Shown here: positions 20,583-33,116 of the stretch, one piece after another
Numbering within the stretch: position 1 is the stretch's first letter
Layout of the letters: the number at the start of each line of letters is the position of its first letter
Assembly: GCF_040869045.1 (NCBI RefSeq)
Contig: NC_090319.1
Location: 58,872,779 to 58,936,778, forward strand
Reading direction: 5' to 3'
DNA: 64,000 nucleotides
Source: Eurosta solidaginis
Taxonomy: Eukaryota; Arthropoda; Insecta; Diptera; Tephritidae
Position numbers and translations under genes: made by a program
The notes under the pieces: generated by a model
Database searches by the model: none
Seen by the model: only the letters and a program-made list of their open reading frames with translations
What the model was told of the DNA's origin: nothing

Positions 20583-21508
20583 ACGTCGCACATAGGTAGA
20601 TTTTCAAGTTTTAGGCGGCCAAAAATATTTTATTGCCTATATCTTCTTAAAATTGTTTAATAAATGAAAAATTATAATAATTTGCGTAATTAATCGCTTC
20701 CATTAAAAAAATAGATATTACACTGTGTAACACTAAAAAATTTCTGCGCAGTGAGGCTATTTTTCTTGTTGTACAGCAAGAAGTGTAATAACTTAGTTCT
20801 GTCTTTATCTAAGGTAAATTTTTATAGGTTTAATGAAAAATTATAATAATTTGTATAACTAATCGGTTATATAAGAATATATATTACACTGTGTAACACT
20901 AAAAAATACCTGTGCAATGAGGCTATTTTTCATGTTGTACAGCAACAAGGGTGTATCAAACCCCCTATCTAACCCCCTATCTGCAGCTAAATTTAATGCA
21001 GTTGGCAAGCTAATTGTGCCCAGTACCATGTTCAAAACTAAATTTCACTTGGACGGACTTGGAAACATAACAAAACTGGTTTTGAACACCAAAAATCAAA
21101 AAACAAAAAAAAAATTTTTTTTAACATCCTAAATAAAATAAGTTCTTTATCAATTTATAACTTTTAAAAATCACAAACAGCATTAATAATGTTAGTATTT
21201 ACCTGAAATATCAGACTCCATCACAATTACTCAATTTAATTGTCCTAAAACTTAAAATATTCACGTTAAAACATGCGATTTCACATAGGTTAAAAAAAAA
21301 ACATAACACGCGTTTCAGAAATAGCTATATTCCGATAACTTGACAGCTAACGCCAGATATGCGATGGATGGGAACGGGTAGAATTATTGTTCCCTTGTCT
21401 ATTCTTAAGCTGTGGGAGTGCTTTTTTTGTAATTGTGGCAACTTTCAGAAATTCAATTATGGCCGCCTAAATGTCTAAAATCTACCTATGTGCGTCGCTC
21501 AGACGTTG
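20583..21508. mobile_element. TIR element, ~920 bp, with internal direct repeats
   Basis: Inverted ends share CAACGTC and the longer block GCACATAGGTAGATTTT...AGGCGGCCA (left 20583-20625, right 21461-21508). Two ~125-bp direct copies lie inside, starting near 20662 and 20832. They share AATGAAAAATTATAATAATTTG and TTACACTGTGTAACACTAAA cores. The right half has no open frame beyond 71 residues. It is a non-autonomous DNA element. Confidence 0.65.
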
Positions 21509-21894
21509 GATGCCCCTTATGCTTTTCACTCTGTGTCGTATTCGCATCTTAGGTAAAACCGTTATTGATTAAGCTTGTGATGCTTTTTAATGAGCAGGGG
21601 AAAATAATATTCTTTTTATTCACTTTTGATTACACTTAATGAGAATATTATTTAAATCCGATCTTCGAACTATCTAAGCCTATATAAGACCTAGTTTGCA
21701 TATAGCGAGATTATCTCCATTTTCGTACTTAACTTCTAATCGTTAATTACTAGATTTACCATATGTGACCTGGAATCATGAAAGAGACCTATTGTGCGAA
21801 AATACCGTGTTCACTTCTTGACTGATTCTTATAGGAAATTTCACGCTCTTTCCAATGGAACAAACCGCAGTTTTCTAGTTTTCTTAGTTTCACA
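21509..21894. other. no recognisable feature
   Basis: Unassigned AT-rich sequence. Confidence 0.4.
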
Positions 21895-22095
21895 TAGTCT
21901 CGGATTTAAAGCCAAATCGGACCACAAATACGATTTTTTGAAATATTTCGATCCGTGCGCCACCTATCGGACATTTTTTTTTATTATTTCATTGTCATCG
22001 GGTTCTGAACTATATTCCAAGTTTCAAGCTTGTAGTTTATCGGGAAGTTACTGAAATTTTAATTACAAAATTCGTTCACAACGGCCAGCCGCTAA
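21895..22095 (+). repeat. interspersed repeat M3, copy 1
   Basis: About 200 bp matches the reverse complement of 56608-56800. Shared words are CGCCACCTATCGGA, GTCATCGGGTTCTGAACTAT and CAAGCTTGTAGTTTATCGGG. It is probably part of a DNA element whose ends are not recognisable here. Confidence 0.6.
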
Positions 22096-22570
22096 ATAAG
22101 AAATTTAAACGCGTTTTTCTCGAAAACTTGTTTTCGCACAACAGGACACATATACATATTTTGCTTCGAGAAATTCAAAAATTTTCGAGATGCGGGTTTT
22201 TTTGTAGAAAATTTCCAGCTCTAGCATGTAATCTCTAATTGGAAGCACAAAACAAAAGAGAAATGTCAAAATATGTCAGAAAATAATCTAGTTCCTAGAG
22301 ATGGAAAATATGTTACAGCGTAGATTATCTATTGACTATTTATTGTAGACTAGGGCATATGTAAACGTGGTCTAATACTATCTAACATTTTAAAAATATT
22401 TGACTGAAGGCTAGTTTGGAAACAAAACCGGGGGTAAAATCTTCTAATTAACATTATTTACGCGCTCCTTATAAATATGTATTTTGTGTGTAACTTTTTT
22501 CATAGATTTTTTTTTTAGCTTGCTCTAGTTTTTAAAAATTTATGCAAAAATGTAGTTCGTAGATATATAT
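22096..22570. other. no recognisable feature
   Basis: Unassigned AT-rich sequence between two repeats. Confidence 0.4.
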
Positions 22571-23061
22571 GCATCTACATTAGGGTGGGTCGATTTGTAT
22601 AGACGAAAGTTAACCGATATCGCGCCATCTATTTTTCGATAGGATTTGGGTTCAGGAAAAAAAGTTTCACTACGCATACCCAAAAAAATAATTTTCGAGC
22701 CTGCGAAATTTAATTTTTTTGACTTTTTTTCGACTTTGATTTTTAAGGGTTTTTTCATGACCTACTAAAAAAATTTTCATATGTAGGGTATACATATCCG
22801 ACCCGAAAATGTCCGCTAAAAACGTTGTCGATAACGGTTTTTTGAAAAATGTACAATCAAGTGAAAATTTTTTAGTAGGTAATGAAAAAAAACTTTAAAA
22901 ACAAAGTTGAAAAAAGGTCAAAAAATGAAACTTCGCAGGTTCGAAAATTATTTTTTTCGGTATGCGTAGTGGAACGTTTTTTTCCTGAGCCCAGCTCCTA
23001 TCGAAAAATCGATGGCGCGATATCGTTTAATAAATCGACCCAGTCTAATGAACATGCATAT
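22571..23061. mobile_element. foldback element, ~490 bp, ~200-bp arms
   Basis: The arms 22571-22779 and 22861-23061 are inverted copies. The outer part reads GCATCTACATTAGGGTGGGT on the left with its counterpart CCAGTCTAATGAACATGC on the right. Inner blocks include CGATATCGCGCCATC and ACCTACTAAAAAAATTTTC. A ~80-bp unique centre separates them. The short frames in each arm are mirror images of one another and not genes. Confidence 0.75.
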
Positions 23062-23974
23062 ACAGCAGCGAACAGAAAAATTGCAGTGGAAATTTTTATC
23101 ATAATTCGTCATCTAAATTCTCCTCTTTTATTTTCGATAATTTAAGAAAAACCTTTCCGAAACTTTGTAACTGAAACTATACAAACCAATCTCAAAAACG
23201 TTTTCAAATAAATTCGAAAAATATTCCAACTTTTTATTTTAAGTTGTTTTTTTGTTGAGTATGTAGTTTGAGTCCCAATAAATTTTGGTCTGATTTTTGA
23301 CAATTTTTTCACTTACCCAAGTACTATTCCTTCACCCTGATCCTTTATTTATCACCATCATTTCAATGTAAATGCATATTTTAAAATTGTTTTTTTTTTT
23401 TTTTTAAACAAAAAAATCAGTTTCAACATCCTTTTCACAGTTTTAGATTTTCTATTTAAATATACATGAGTTTTAGTAAGGAAAGTGTAGAAACCGTAGA
23501 AAACTTTTCAGAAATGTATTTTGTTGTTGCGTGTAGAAAAAGCTTTTGACTGTAAAATGGAATACTTTCTCCGTTTTTATGGTTTCTAGACAGAGAGAAT
23601 ATCCCTATTTGTTTTAGGGTGGTTCCTTAAAATGACACGTTCTCTTTTTTCAGTTTCACCCTTTCAATTGGCAATATAACAGCCGAAGATATCACATAAA
23701 CATTTTGGTCTCAATTGACGTTGTTGTTGTGAGGCATGTTGCACCGGGATCGAAGTTTAGATTGCGTTATAAAGAGCGAAATATTTTTTTTTATCTTTAA
23801 CCCAAAATCGTTAAGACCTTAGTCAAAGGTATCATGTGTAATTTTTGGTACTCACTAAAGAGGGGTGACAAAAAGTCAACGGCCATAGCGTCAATTGACC
23901 TTACGACAACTTCAAGTGGACACAAGATCAATTGAAGTTAAGACCATATGAAATGGTCACAACGCATCAAATAC
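23062..23974. other. no recognisable feature (~900 bp)
   Basis: AT-rich with a poly-T run near 23390. I see no gene and no match to other repeats in the window. Confidence 0.45.
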
Positions 23975-24275
23975 GCACCGGGCAAAGCAACATCAAAATA
24001 TTAGATACAAGTTTTTTCATTTAGAAGAACATTTTTCTAAGCGGGGTCAACCCTCGGCAGTGTTTGGTAAGCACTCCGAGTGTATTTCTGCCATGAAAAG
24101 CTTCTCAGTGAAAACTTTTCCGCCTTGCAGATGCCGTTCGGAGTCGGCATGAAACATGTAGGTCCCGTCCTGCCAATTTGTAGGAATAATTAAAAGGAGC
24201 ACGGCGCAAATTTGAAGAGAAGCTCGGCCGAAAATCTCTACGGAGGCTATCGCGCTTTACATTTATTTTTTTATT
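23975..24275 (+). mobile_element. SINE S1, copy 2, head-truncated
   Basis: It starts just after the B box with GCACCGGGCAAAGCAACATC and follows the S1 body to the T-rich tail (GCGCTTTACATTTATTTTT). The tRNA-like promoter region is missing, so it is a 5'-truncated copy. Confidence 0.7.
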
Positions 24276-24925
24276 ACTGTTTGAAGGGATTTGATTAAAA
24301 AAAATCAATCATTTGCTTTTGTAAGAACCGCCCTAATGCATGTAAAAGAACTTGCTTCTAAATAACTAAAAATCAAATATATGCATACGCCATAGTAAAA
24401 AATCAACAATCGAATATTTCTCAAGTAACAAAGAGTGTGTTGACGACGCGCCTCAATTCGAGGTGACGTCTCAATGACTGAAAACAATAAACGTAAGGAA
24501 CTAACAAAACAAATTGCCTTAAACCAAAGCCCCTTTCCTCTTATGACATACATAGAAAAATCAACCTTATAAAGAAGTTCAGCAGAAAGTGGGCACCGTT
24601 ATATTATACCGTTATTCGCTAGATCAAGAACAGATTTATACAATCGTCCGGGGATCTTTACTCTCGAAAACGCTAAGGGTCACTCCATCTTCTATCAACA
24701 CCGTCCACGGTTTCGAGCCCTAAATTTGGACAGGTATGAAGCTATGGTCATAGCGCATGATTTTTGTTTATCGAAAGAGGACAATTTATCTCTGTGTTCC
24801 CTATGAAGTGGTGTAACTTTACTGTAAGACACATTAATCACATTTAGCAATGCATGCGAAAAAAATTTGTTAAAACTAACATATTTGAAATGAAAATGCA
24901 CTTTAGTAAAAGAGAATACAATTGG
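24276..24925. other. no recognisable feature
   Basis: No supported gene or repeat. Several 65-82-residue frames overlap on both strands with no domain signal. Confidence 0.45.
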
Positions 24926-25642
24926 GCCCGGTTTTTCAGTAGTTGGCTAGCTAAGCTTAAACTAAGGTTGCTCAAAACCCAGTCAAATCCAGTTAAACAA
25001 CGAAACAGTTTTCTCAGTGCTACAATATTTTTGAGAAATTGTTTGCTGTCAATTTGTTAGTGTTAAATTGAATATCAGACCGAAGTGCCTTGGCTTCATA
25101 TGGAAGTGATTTTTCTTCACACATTCATATGAAATTCGGGCACTTTTATATGAATCGAAGTTAGACGTGAGGGCATATGGGAGTGCTATGAAATTTTTTT
25201 TATATTCAAAGTGTGAATTTGTATCTGTGCCTATTCTTCAGGGCAAAACAAAAAAAAAAGTGCAATAAGTGTATAGGGGTGGAGCAGCTCTGAAAATAAG
25301 TAACGATATTTTTTGCTTTATGAAAAATTCACCTTTTTGCTGAGAACGCTATGATTCTCAAGTTGAGCCACAGTTTCTAAATAACTCTTAAGATTTTAGA
25401 AGTATGCTAGTTATAAGCATGAGCTCTAATGGTACTCAAGCCGAAATGCTTGTTTGGCATATTCGACGCTATTGCGAAGATACGCAGATAAGTGATAGGT
25501 TAACTAGAGCTTAACCCTGCCAGATCGGCCGCACAAGCTTAGTTTAAACTTCAGTAAAAATAGACTCGAAAATTAAATTAAGAATAAGTTTAAGCCTAGT
25601 TTAACTCACACACCGAGTTGAACTTGAACTGAAAAACCGGGC
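24926..25642. mobile_element. TIR element family M2, copy 2, complete
   Basis: The ends are GCCCGGTTTTTCAGT (24926-24940) and ACTGAAAAACCGGGC (25628-25642). Subterminal inverted similarity follows (AAGCTTAAACTAAGG against the CCTAGTTTAAC-type right side). The right half matches 4880-5229. A second repeat, M4, lies inside at about 25115-25285. No coding capacity. Confidence 0.75.
25115..25285 (+). repeat. interspersed repeat M4, copy 1
   Basis: About 170 bp matches the reverse complement of 27645-27815. Shared words include GAGGGCATATGGGAGTGCTATG, GTGTGAATTTGTATCTGTGCC and AGTGTATAGGGGT. It sits within the M2 element and is absent from M2 copy 1, so it is probably a later insertion. Confidence 0.65.
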
Positions 25643-27644
25643 TTAAACAGAGAAAAAAATACTTGTGCTCAAATAAAAGTTAATCATTTATTATTATAAG
25701 GGCGCATTTATTTATTGTTGAAACGCCAAATATCTTTGAAATTGGTTCAATTCATTGCCGTTTTTTTGCGTCTGCTGAGCAATTTGAAAATGTGGATTCA
25801 ATTTCAAGTTATCCTGGGTATTTAACCGATTGTGTTCTCACAGGGTGGTTGCTCAAGATATATTTAGGGCGTTCCAATGAGCTATCCAGGTCTGAATCAC
25901 GATTAAATCTTATTGGAACGATCCGAATCAGTACTATGGGAGTTGGCAGTACTCAACTAATCTGTACACATACATAATAAAGAGTTAAAAAAATTACAAG
26001 TAGGCGCATATTATAAGTTCTTTAAACCATGTCATGAATGCGTTATATTTTCCATATAAAATTGTATGAGACTTTGCCTTTAAAGAAAGCTAGAGGACTA
26101 ATGCTTAACAAAAGGGTCGGCAGTTAAAACACGTTCAAATATGTCGGGAGAGGTGCCAAGAGAAGCGTGGAGGACTAAATAACTATCGACCCAAGATTGA
26201 TTTTAAAAGTTATACTTCTGTCAGGAGCTTTGTGCAAAAAGCAAGTGCACATTATGTTGCGGTTGTTGTATTTTTCAAATAAAAATGTGTAGTTTTTCTA
26301 TTATCTTTTAAAATGATCATAATGTAATTATTTTATGGCCTTGGTAATTTGTTTTCAGACCCTAAAGTAAAAATTTATGGGTTGGCGAGTGGAAAAAATT
26401 TGTTAAATATCGGATGCCCTAGTGTAGCTGTCAAAAATTTTTCACAAAAAACCAAATCACATTCCCTTCTTGTCTTTTCGGCTGAGTGGATGTGCAGTGT
26501 CATCCTTGGCTCAACTGCAATATTTTCGTGCTTGTTTTTTGGTTGAGTTGAAATCTAAATAGGCCTCAAGGTTGGCTTCTGTGCTCACTTCTGGCGTTTT
26601 GGCGGAGTTGGGAGATGCATTGCATCCCTGACCTAGAGTTAGGGTGGTTTTTTTGCATTCCTAACAGGAATCAGTAAGATTTGAAAACTGGCGTGGTGCC
26701 ATTTAAAAACCAAACATGTTTTATATACTAAACGGAACGTAAGGGGATAATGGAAAACACATGGCAACAAGCCACACTCTTAAACAACATACATTTATAT
26801 ACTTACTAAAAAGAAAATTCTCGAAATTATATTCAGAACTAACGGAATAAATCTTTGTGCTACGGGTATTTACTTTGCGACATGTGTTAGTTGCTTATGC
26901 ACGTCTAAATGTTGCAAGTATATTATACGTTTGTTAACCTGGCGCTTTAAGAAGCAAGATTAAAGAGGAAGATTCAATTCCCAAAACGGGGAAAACAAAA
27001 TCAAATTAACAGAGCCTAAATTGATCGAGACAGATATCAGGATCACAGCGTTGTTTTTGTAGCATTTTGCATGTTAAATTTTATTGGCATGAGGATCCGG
27101 TTTCATTGGAACGCAACTATTGAGGCGCACATATATTCCTCGGCGAAACCAGGGCTCCTCTGTGCATCTTGATAAAAAATCTTTAGAAAAAGGTTGCAGA
27201 AAACGTATGAGTTTTCCTAAAAGGTGGATATTACTTGACAAACGAAATTTTTCTTGAGTACTTCTTGAACTATATATTTTACAAAGACTTTTCTTTTGAT
27301 GTAGATACTAAGCTTAAAATGTGAAAAAAGTCTCGACTTGCAATATTTTGAAGTTCAAGCACATTTTAGTTTTACCTTTCTTCATATATTTGTAGTACAA
27401 ACAATATACATTCATTTATAATTTTTGCTTACTTTGCATAACTTTGTATTGAGAGATGGCTTGACGACTTTCATGTAAACTGACATTTACGTTTATTTGA
27501 AGGTTTTTTTATAAATAAGAAGAAAAAGTGCTAATGTGTTTAAATGAATGAAAGTTGAAAGAACTAACTCAAAAAAGGTTACAGCAATACGTACTTTCGA
27601 AAAAATGCTAAATATTTTTATTTTTTTTAGGGTTGGTGTTCATT
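25643..27644. other. no recognisable feature (~2 kb)
   Basis: I found no gene, long inverted repeat or repeat shared with the rest of the window. Short frames at 25792 and 26349 lack domain signals. This is one of the longest apparently low-copy stretches. Confidence 0.45.
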
Positions 27645-27815
27645 ATAATCAGGGCTGCTTAACCCCTATACACTTGTAGCACTTTTGTTTTTGTTTTGCC
27701 CTGAATCATAGGCACAGATACAAATTCACACTTCAAATATAAAAGAAAATTTTCATAGCACTCCCATATGCCCTCACATATAATTTCGAATCATATGAAA
27801 GTGCTCGCATTTCTT
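27645..27815 (-). repeat. interspersed repeat M4, copy 2
   Basis: This is the reverse complement of 25115-25285 with scattered differences, about 2.4 kb away in inverted orientation. It lies against the coding-like segment at 27815-27960. Confidence 0.65.
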
Positions 27816-29767
27816 ATGATAGAGCCAAGAAAAAGCACTGCCGTATCCTGATTCAATTACTAGATGTTTGTTCTCCAATGATGACAGATCTTTGACACTC
27901 CCAAATTGAAAAAAATCTTGACGGGTTGCTTTTACGAAGTAAGGAAAACGGGGAATAATTAAATCCCCTTCAGTGAAAATTGGAGTAGAAAAGTATCTTT
28001 GGTAGTATATTAGTAGTGATAATATATTTGTAAATGCCAAAAGTTTTTGGGGAAATAATTAATATTCTACTAAATTGTAATGTATTTATATTTAATCTGT
28101 CATGTCACCCATTTTATTATACCATGCATTTCTGACAGATGGTAAATGTCACCTGCTGGCGGAAATGCAGCCAACTTCGCTTTTGCTCTGGGGCCGTCTT
28201 CTTCCGGTGACAGCGAAACGCAGAGGTTGTTCAAATAAAAATAAAGCAAAAGAAATAAATCAAATCGTTTTAAATTAAAAGAAACAAATTGCAAAATATT
28301 TCGTGAATTATTTGCCTCGTTATTGGCCGTTAGTGTTTAGAAAAACTGAATTTTTTTTTGGTTGAGTTCAAGGCCGATTTTCTTAAATAAAACACTTGAA
28401 TGTGTATTTTATTTTGTTTTTGTTTTTCAATATTTCGACTTCAGACTGATGTGAATTCGTGAATTGATAAAGTTATGTTAGTTTGGTCTTTCTTTCAGAA
28501 ATTGTTTTAAGAATGCCGTACGTTAGGATTTTATTCAAAAATGCACTATCTAAAAATTTGTTTCAAAAACTCCCTAAATGAGCATAAGTTCAATACATTT
28601 TGTCATAAGAGGGAGTTAATCAAAATCATTTTGAGATGAAGCGTTTTTCAATCTAACTCTAATATAGGGCGGTTTTGTGACAAATCCTGAAATGGGAAAT
28701 TTTTGAAAAATATTTTGGGATAGCACGATTTTGAACAGGTAGCCGTCATGGGGTCATACTCTACTCAGCAGCCGCTTATTGTCTTAGAACTTTATATTCC
28801 TAACTTGTCTTTGACAGAAGAGTTAAGCTTTTGGGTAGCCCTGCTACACAGGTCGTATTCACCTTTTTATTCTGAAATTTCAGAAAGCTCTTTTCCGTTA
28901 AGTATTACGGGGAAGCGTTTCGGATAAACCGTTAATTTAGAATATTCGGAATACAAAATAAGTATATACATAATATTCCAAATGTAAAACGATTTCACAA
29001 ATTCTTAAATGGAGACCTTAGCTCCGAACATACGGATTGAATAAGTTAACGTGCTCAATCACTAATAACATTCTTACGCGAATCGGTTTACTAGTCGAGT
29101 TTCTGACGTTGAACGATGAATTTTTATTTGGATTAGGTTTCGTACGTTCATAGGTTTACGAAAGTGCACGATTCCTTGGTGTCAGAATATTAAAAAAATG
29201 TTCTAAAGAATTATGCAGTTCAGTACTTATCGGGTATTTGTAAACTGATTGCTTCCTATTTCTACTACTAATATTTTTCGAAAATTCGCAAAGAAACAAC
29301 ACAGTTAACGAATTTCAATTCGATTCGGGCACAAAATAGCTGCAATTGTCAAAAAAATGTTTCTGTCGAGCAAACCTCTTGTGATTGAATCATGCTCCTG
29401 TATGAAGCTCAGGCATTTGTGTATGATGGATGAAAAAAATTTACACTAACAGTTTGACAACTAAAAATTATTCAAAAATATGATGGCACTGAAAAAAATT
29501 TGTAATCAAAACTGATTCATATTTAAAATTAAAATAGATAACTGACCGCAGAACTGAAATATATTAGGCGTATGACCAAAAATTATAAGCAAAACTGTAC
29601 CAAAACCAGAGGAGCCTGTAGTTAATTATACTCAAGGAAGTCATTAACTAGTGATACACATTTCTGGTTCGGAACTGGACCTAGAGTGCCAAATAAGTAC
29701 TATTTTGATAATAGCTATTTTGCAATTATTAAATTGACAGTTTGGATTTTTTTATTTTTATATTTAA
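27816..29767. other. mostly unassigned; one coding-like segment (~2 kb)
   Basis: The minus strand of 27816-27970 reads EGDLIIPRFPYFVKATRQDFF and SVKDLSSLENKHLVIESGYG. It looks more protein-like than its surroundings and is preceded by a pyrimidine-rich stretch ending TTTTCACTGAAG. I cannot identify it. The rest of the stretch to 29767 shows no supported feature. Confidence 0.3.
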
Positions 29768-32700
29768 CAAGTAAGGAAGGCTAAGTTCGGGTGTAACCGA
29801 ACATTACATACTCAGTTGAGAGCTGTGGAGACAAAGTGAGGGAAAATCACCATGTTGTAAAAAGAACCTAGGGTAACCCTGGAATGTGTTTGTATGACAT
29901 GTGTATCAAATGGAAGGTATTAAAGAGTATTTTAAGAGGAAGTGGACCATAGTTCTATAGATGGACGCCATTTAGGGATATCGCCATAAAGGTGGACCAG
30001 GCCTGACTCTAGAATTTGTTTGTACGATATGGGTATCAAATGAAATATGTTAATGATAATTTTAAAAGGGAGTGGGCCTAAGTTCTATAAGTGGACGCCT
30101 TTTCGAGATATCGCCATAAAGGTGGACCAGGGGTGACTCTAGAATTTATTTTGTACGATATGGGTATCAAATGAAAGGTATTAATGAGTATTTTAAAAGG
30201 GCGTGGGCCTAAGTTCTATAGATGGACGCCGTTTCGAGATATCGCCATAAAGGTGGACCAGGGGTGACTAGAATTTATTTTGTATGATATGGGTATCAAA
30301 TGAAAGGTATTAATGAGTATTTTAAAAGGGCGTGGGCCTAAGTTCTATAGATGGACGCCGTTTCGAGATATCGCCATAAAGATGGAGCAAGGGTGACTCT
30401 AGAATTTGTTTGTACGATATGAGTATCAAATGAAAGGTGTTAATGAGTAATTTAAGAGGGCGTGGGCCTTAGTTCTATATGTGGACGCCTTTTCGAGATA
30501 TCGCCATAAAGGTGGACCAGGGGTGACTCTAGAATTTGTTTGTACTATATGGGTATCAAATGAAAGGTGTTAATGAGTATTTTGAAAGGGAGTGGGCCTT
30601 AGTTTTATAGGTGGACGCCTTTTCGGAATATCGTTATAAAAGTGTACCAGGGTTGACTTTAGAATGCGTTTGTACAATATGGGTATCAAACGAAAGGTGT
30701 TAATGTGTATTTTAAAAGGGCATGGGCCTTAGTTCTATAGGTGGACGCCTTTTCGAGATATTGCCATAAAGGTGGACCAGGGGTGATTCTAGAATTTGTT
30801 TCTACGATATGGGTATCAAATGAAAGGTGTTAATGAGTATTTTAAAAGGGCATGGTCCTTAGTTCTATAGGTGGACGCCTTTTCGAAATATCGCCATAAA
30901 GGTGGACCAGGGGTGACTCTAGAATTTGTTTGTACTATATGGGTATCAAATGAAAGGTGTTAATGAGTATTTTGAAAGGGAGTGGGCCTTAGTTCTATAG
31001 GTGGACGCCTTTTCGGAATATCGTCATAAAAGTGGACCAGGGTTGACTCCAGAATGCGTTTGTACAATATGGGTATCAAACGAAAGGTGTTAATAAGTGT
31101 TTTAAAAGGGAATGGGCCTTAGTTCTATAGGTGGACGCCTTTTCGGAATATCGTTATAAAAGTGGACCAGGGGTGACTCTAGAATGCGTTTGTATAATAT
31201 GGGTATCAAATGAAAGGTGTTAATGAGTATTTTAAAAGGGCGTGGGCCTTAGTTCTATAGGTGGACGCCTTTTCGAGATATCGCCATAAAGGTGGACCAG
31301 GGGTGACTCTAGAATTTGTTTGTATGATATGGGTATCAAATGAAAGGTGTTAATGAGTATTTTAAAAGGGCGTGCGCCTTAGTTCTATAGGTGAACGCCT
31401 TTTCGAAATATCGCCATAAAGGTGGACCAGGGGTGACTCTAGAATTTGTTTGTACGATATGGGTATCAAATGAAAGGTGTTAATGAGTATTTTAAAAAGG
31501 AGTGGTCCTTGGTTCTATATGTGGACGCCTTTTCGAGATATCGCCATAAACGTGGACCAGGGGTGACTCTAGAATTTGTTTGTACTATATGGGTATCAAA
31601 TGAAAGGTGTTAATGAGTATTTTAAAAGGGCGTGGGCCTTAGTTCTATAGGTGGATGCCTTTTCGAGATATCGCCATAAACGTGGACCAGGGGTGACTCT
31701 AGAATTTGTTTGTACGATATGGGTATCAAATGAAAGGTGTTAATGAAAGATATCGACAAAAATGTGGACCAGGGTGACCCAGAACATCATCTGTCGGGTA
31801 CCGCTAATTTATTTATATATGTAATACCACGAACAGTTATCCTTCCAAGATTCCAAGGGCTTTTGATTTCGCCCTGCAAAACTTTTTCATTTTCTTCACA
31901 CCCATTTTACCAAGTTTTTTTCTAAAGTTATATTTTGCGTCAATAGACCAATAAAATTACCATGTTTCATCCCTTTTTTCGTATTTGGTATATAATTATG
32001 GCATTTTTTTTGCATTTTTCGTAATTTTCGATATCGAAAAAGTGGGCGTGATCATAGTCGGATTTCGGCCATTTTTTACACCAATACAAAGTGAGTTCAG
32101 ATAAGTACGTCAACTGAGTTTAGTAAAGATATATCGATTTTTGCTCAAGTTATCGTGTTAACGGCCGAGCGGAAGGACAGACGGTCGACTGTGTATAAAA
32201 ACTGGGCGTGGCTTCAACCGATTTCGCCCTTTTTCACAGAAAACAGTTATCGTCCTAGAATCTAAGCCTCTACCAAATTTCACAAGGATTGGTAAATTTT
32301 TGTTCGACTTATGGCATTAAAAATATCCTAGACAAATTAAATAAAAAAGGGCGGAGCCACGCCCATTTTGAAATTTTCTTTTATTTTTGTATTTTGTTGC
32401 ACCATATCAATACTGGAGGTGAATGTTTACTTAATTTACTTATATACTGTAAAGATATTAACTTTTCTTGTAAAATTTGAATTAAAAAAAAAAAAAAAAT
32501 TTTAAAAGTGGGCGTGGTCGTTCTCCGATTTTGCTAATTTTTATTAAACAGGCATATAGTAATAAGTGTAACGTTCCTGCCAAATTTCATCATGATATCT
32601 TCAACGACTGCCAAATTACAGCTTGCAAAACTTCTAAATTACCATCTTTTAAAAGTGGGCGGTGCCACGCCCATTGTCCAAAATTTTACTTGTTTTCTAT

Positions 32701-33116
32701 TCTGCGTCATAAGTTAAAGTCACGTACCAAGTTTCATCGCTTTATCCGTATTTGGTAAGGAATTATCGCACTTTTTCGATTTTTCGAAATTTTCGATATT
32801 TTTCGAAATTTTCGATATCGAAAAAGTGGGCGTGGTTATTGTCCGATATCGTTAATTTTAAATAGCGATCTGAGATGAGCGCCCAGGAACCTACATACCA
32901 AATTTCATCAAGATACCTCAAAATTTACTCAAGTTATCGTGTTAACGGACAGACGGACGGACGGACGGACATGGCTCAATCGAATTTTTTTTCGATACTG
33001 ATGATTTTGATATATGGAAGTCTATATCTATCTCGATTCCTTTATACCTGTACAACCAACCGTTATCCAATCAAAGTTAATATACTCTGTGAGCTCTGCT
33101 CAACTGAGTATAAAAA
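29768..33116. mobile_element. 3.35-kb element with internal tandem array
   Basis: The left end starts near GTAAGGAAGGCTAAGTTCGG. It carries GTTCGGGTGTAACCGAAC, itself a hairpin, then TACTCAGTTGAGAGCTG. The right end is GAGCTCTGCTCAACTGAGTATA (to 33116), an inverted match to that block. Between them are the 130-bp array and a ~1.3-kb non-array part with recurring AAAGTGGGCGTGG words, two TTTCGATATCGAAAAAGTGG segments, and GACGGACGGACGGAC at about 32945. There is no coding capacity. From memory, closely similar sequence is abundant in tephritid genomes, and the design resembles fly terminal-repeat elements that spawn satellites. Confidence 0.7.
29832..31775 (+). repeat. tandem array, ~14 units of 130 bp
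   Basis: Unit starts (GTGGACGCC or close variant) occur at 29961, 30091, 30222, 30351, 30481, 30611, 30741, 30871, 31001, 31131, 31261, 31391, 31521 and 31651. The spacing is 130 bp apart from one pair of 131 and 129. A degenerate partial unit precedes them and a partial one ends near 31775. Typical unit words are TTTTCGAGATATCGCCATAA, GTGGACCAGGGGTGACTC and GGGTATCAAATGAAAGGTGT. Confidence 0.95.

Noticed and set aside
22540..23145. Two Lys-rich frames on opposite strands with similar sequence, suggesting a gene pair
   Set aside because: They are the two arms of a foldback element read in mirror image.
30160..31775. CRISPR-like array of direct repeats
   Set aside because: Units are contiguous 130-bp tandem repeats without unique spacers in a eukaryotic transposon.
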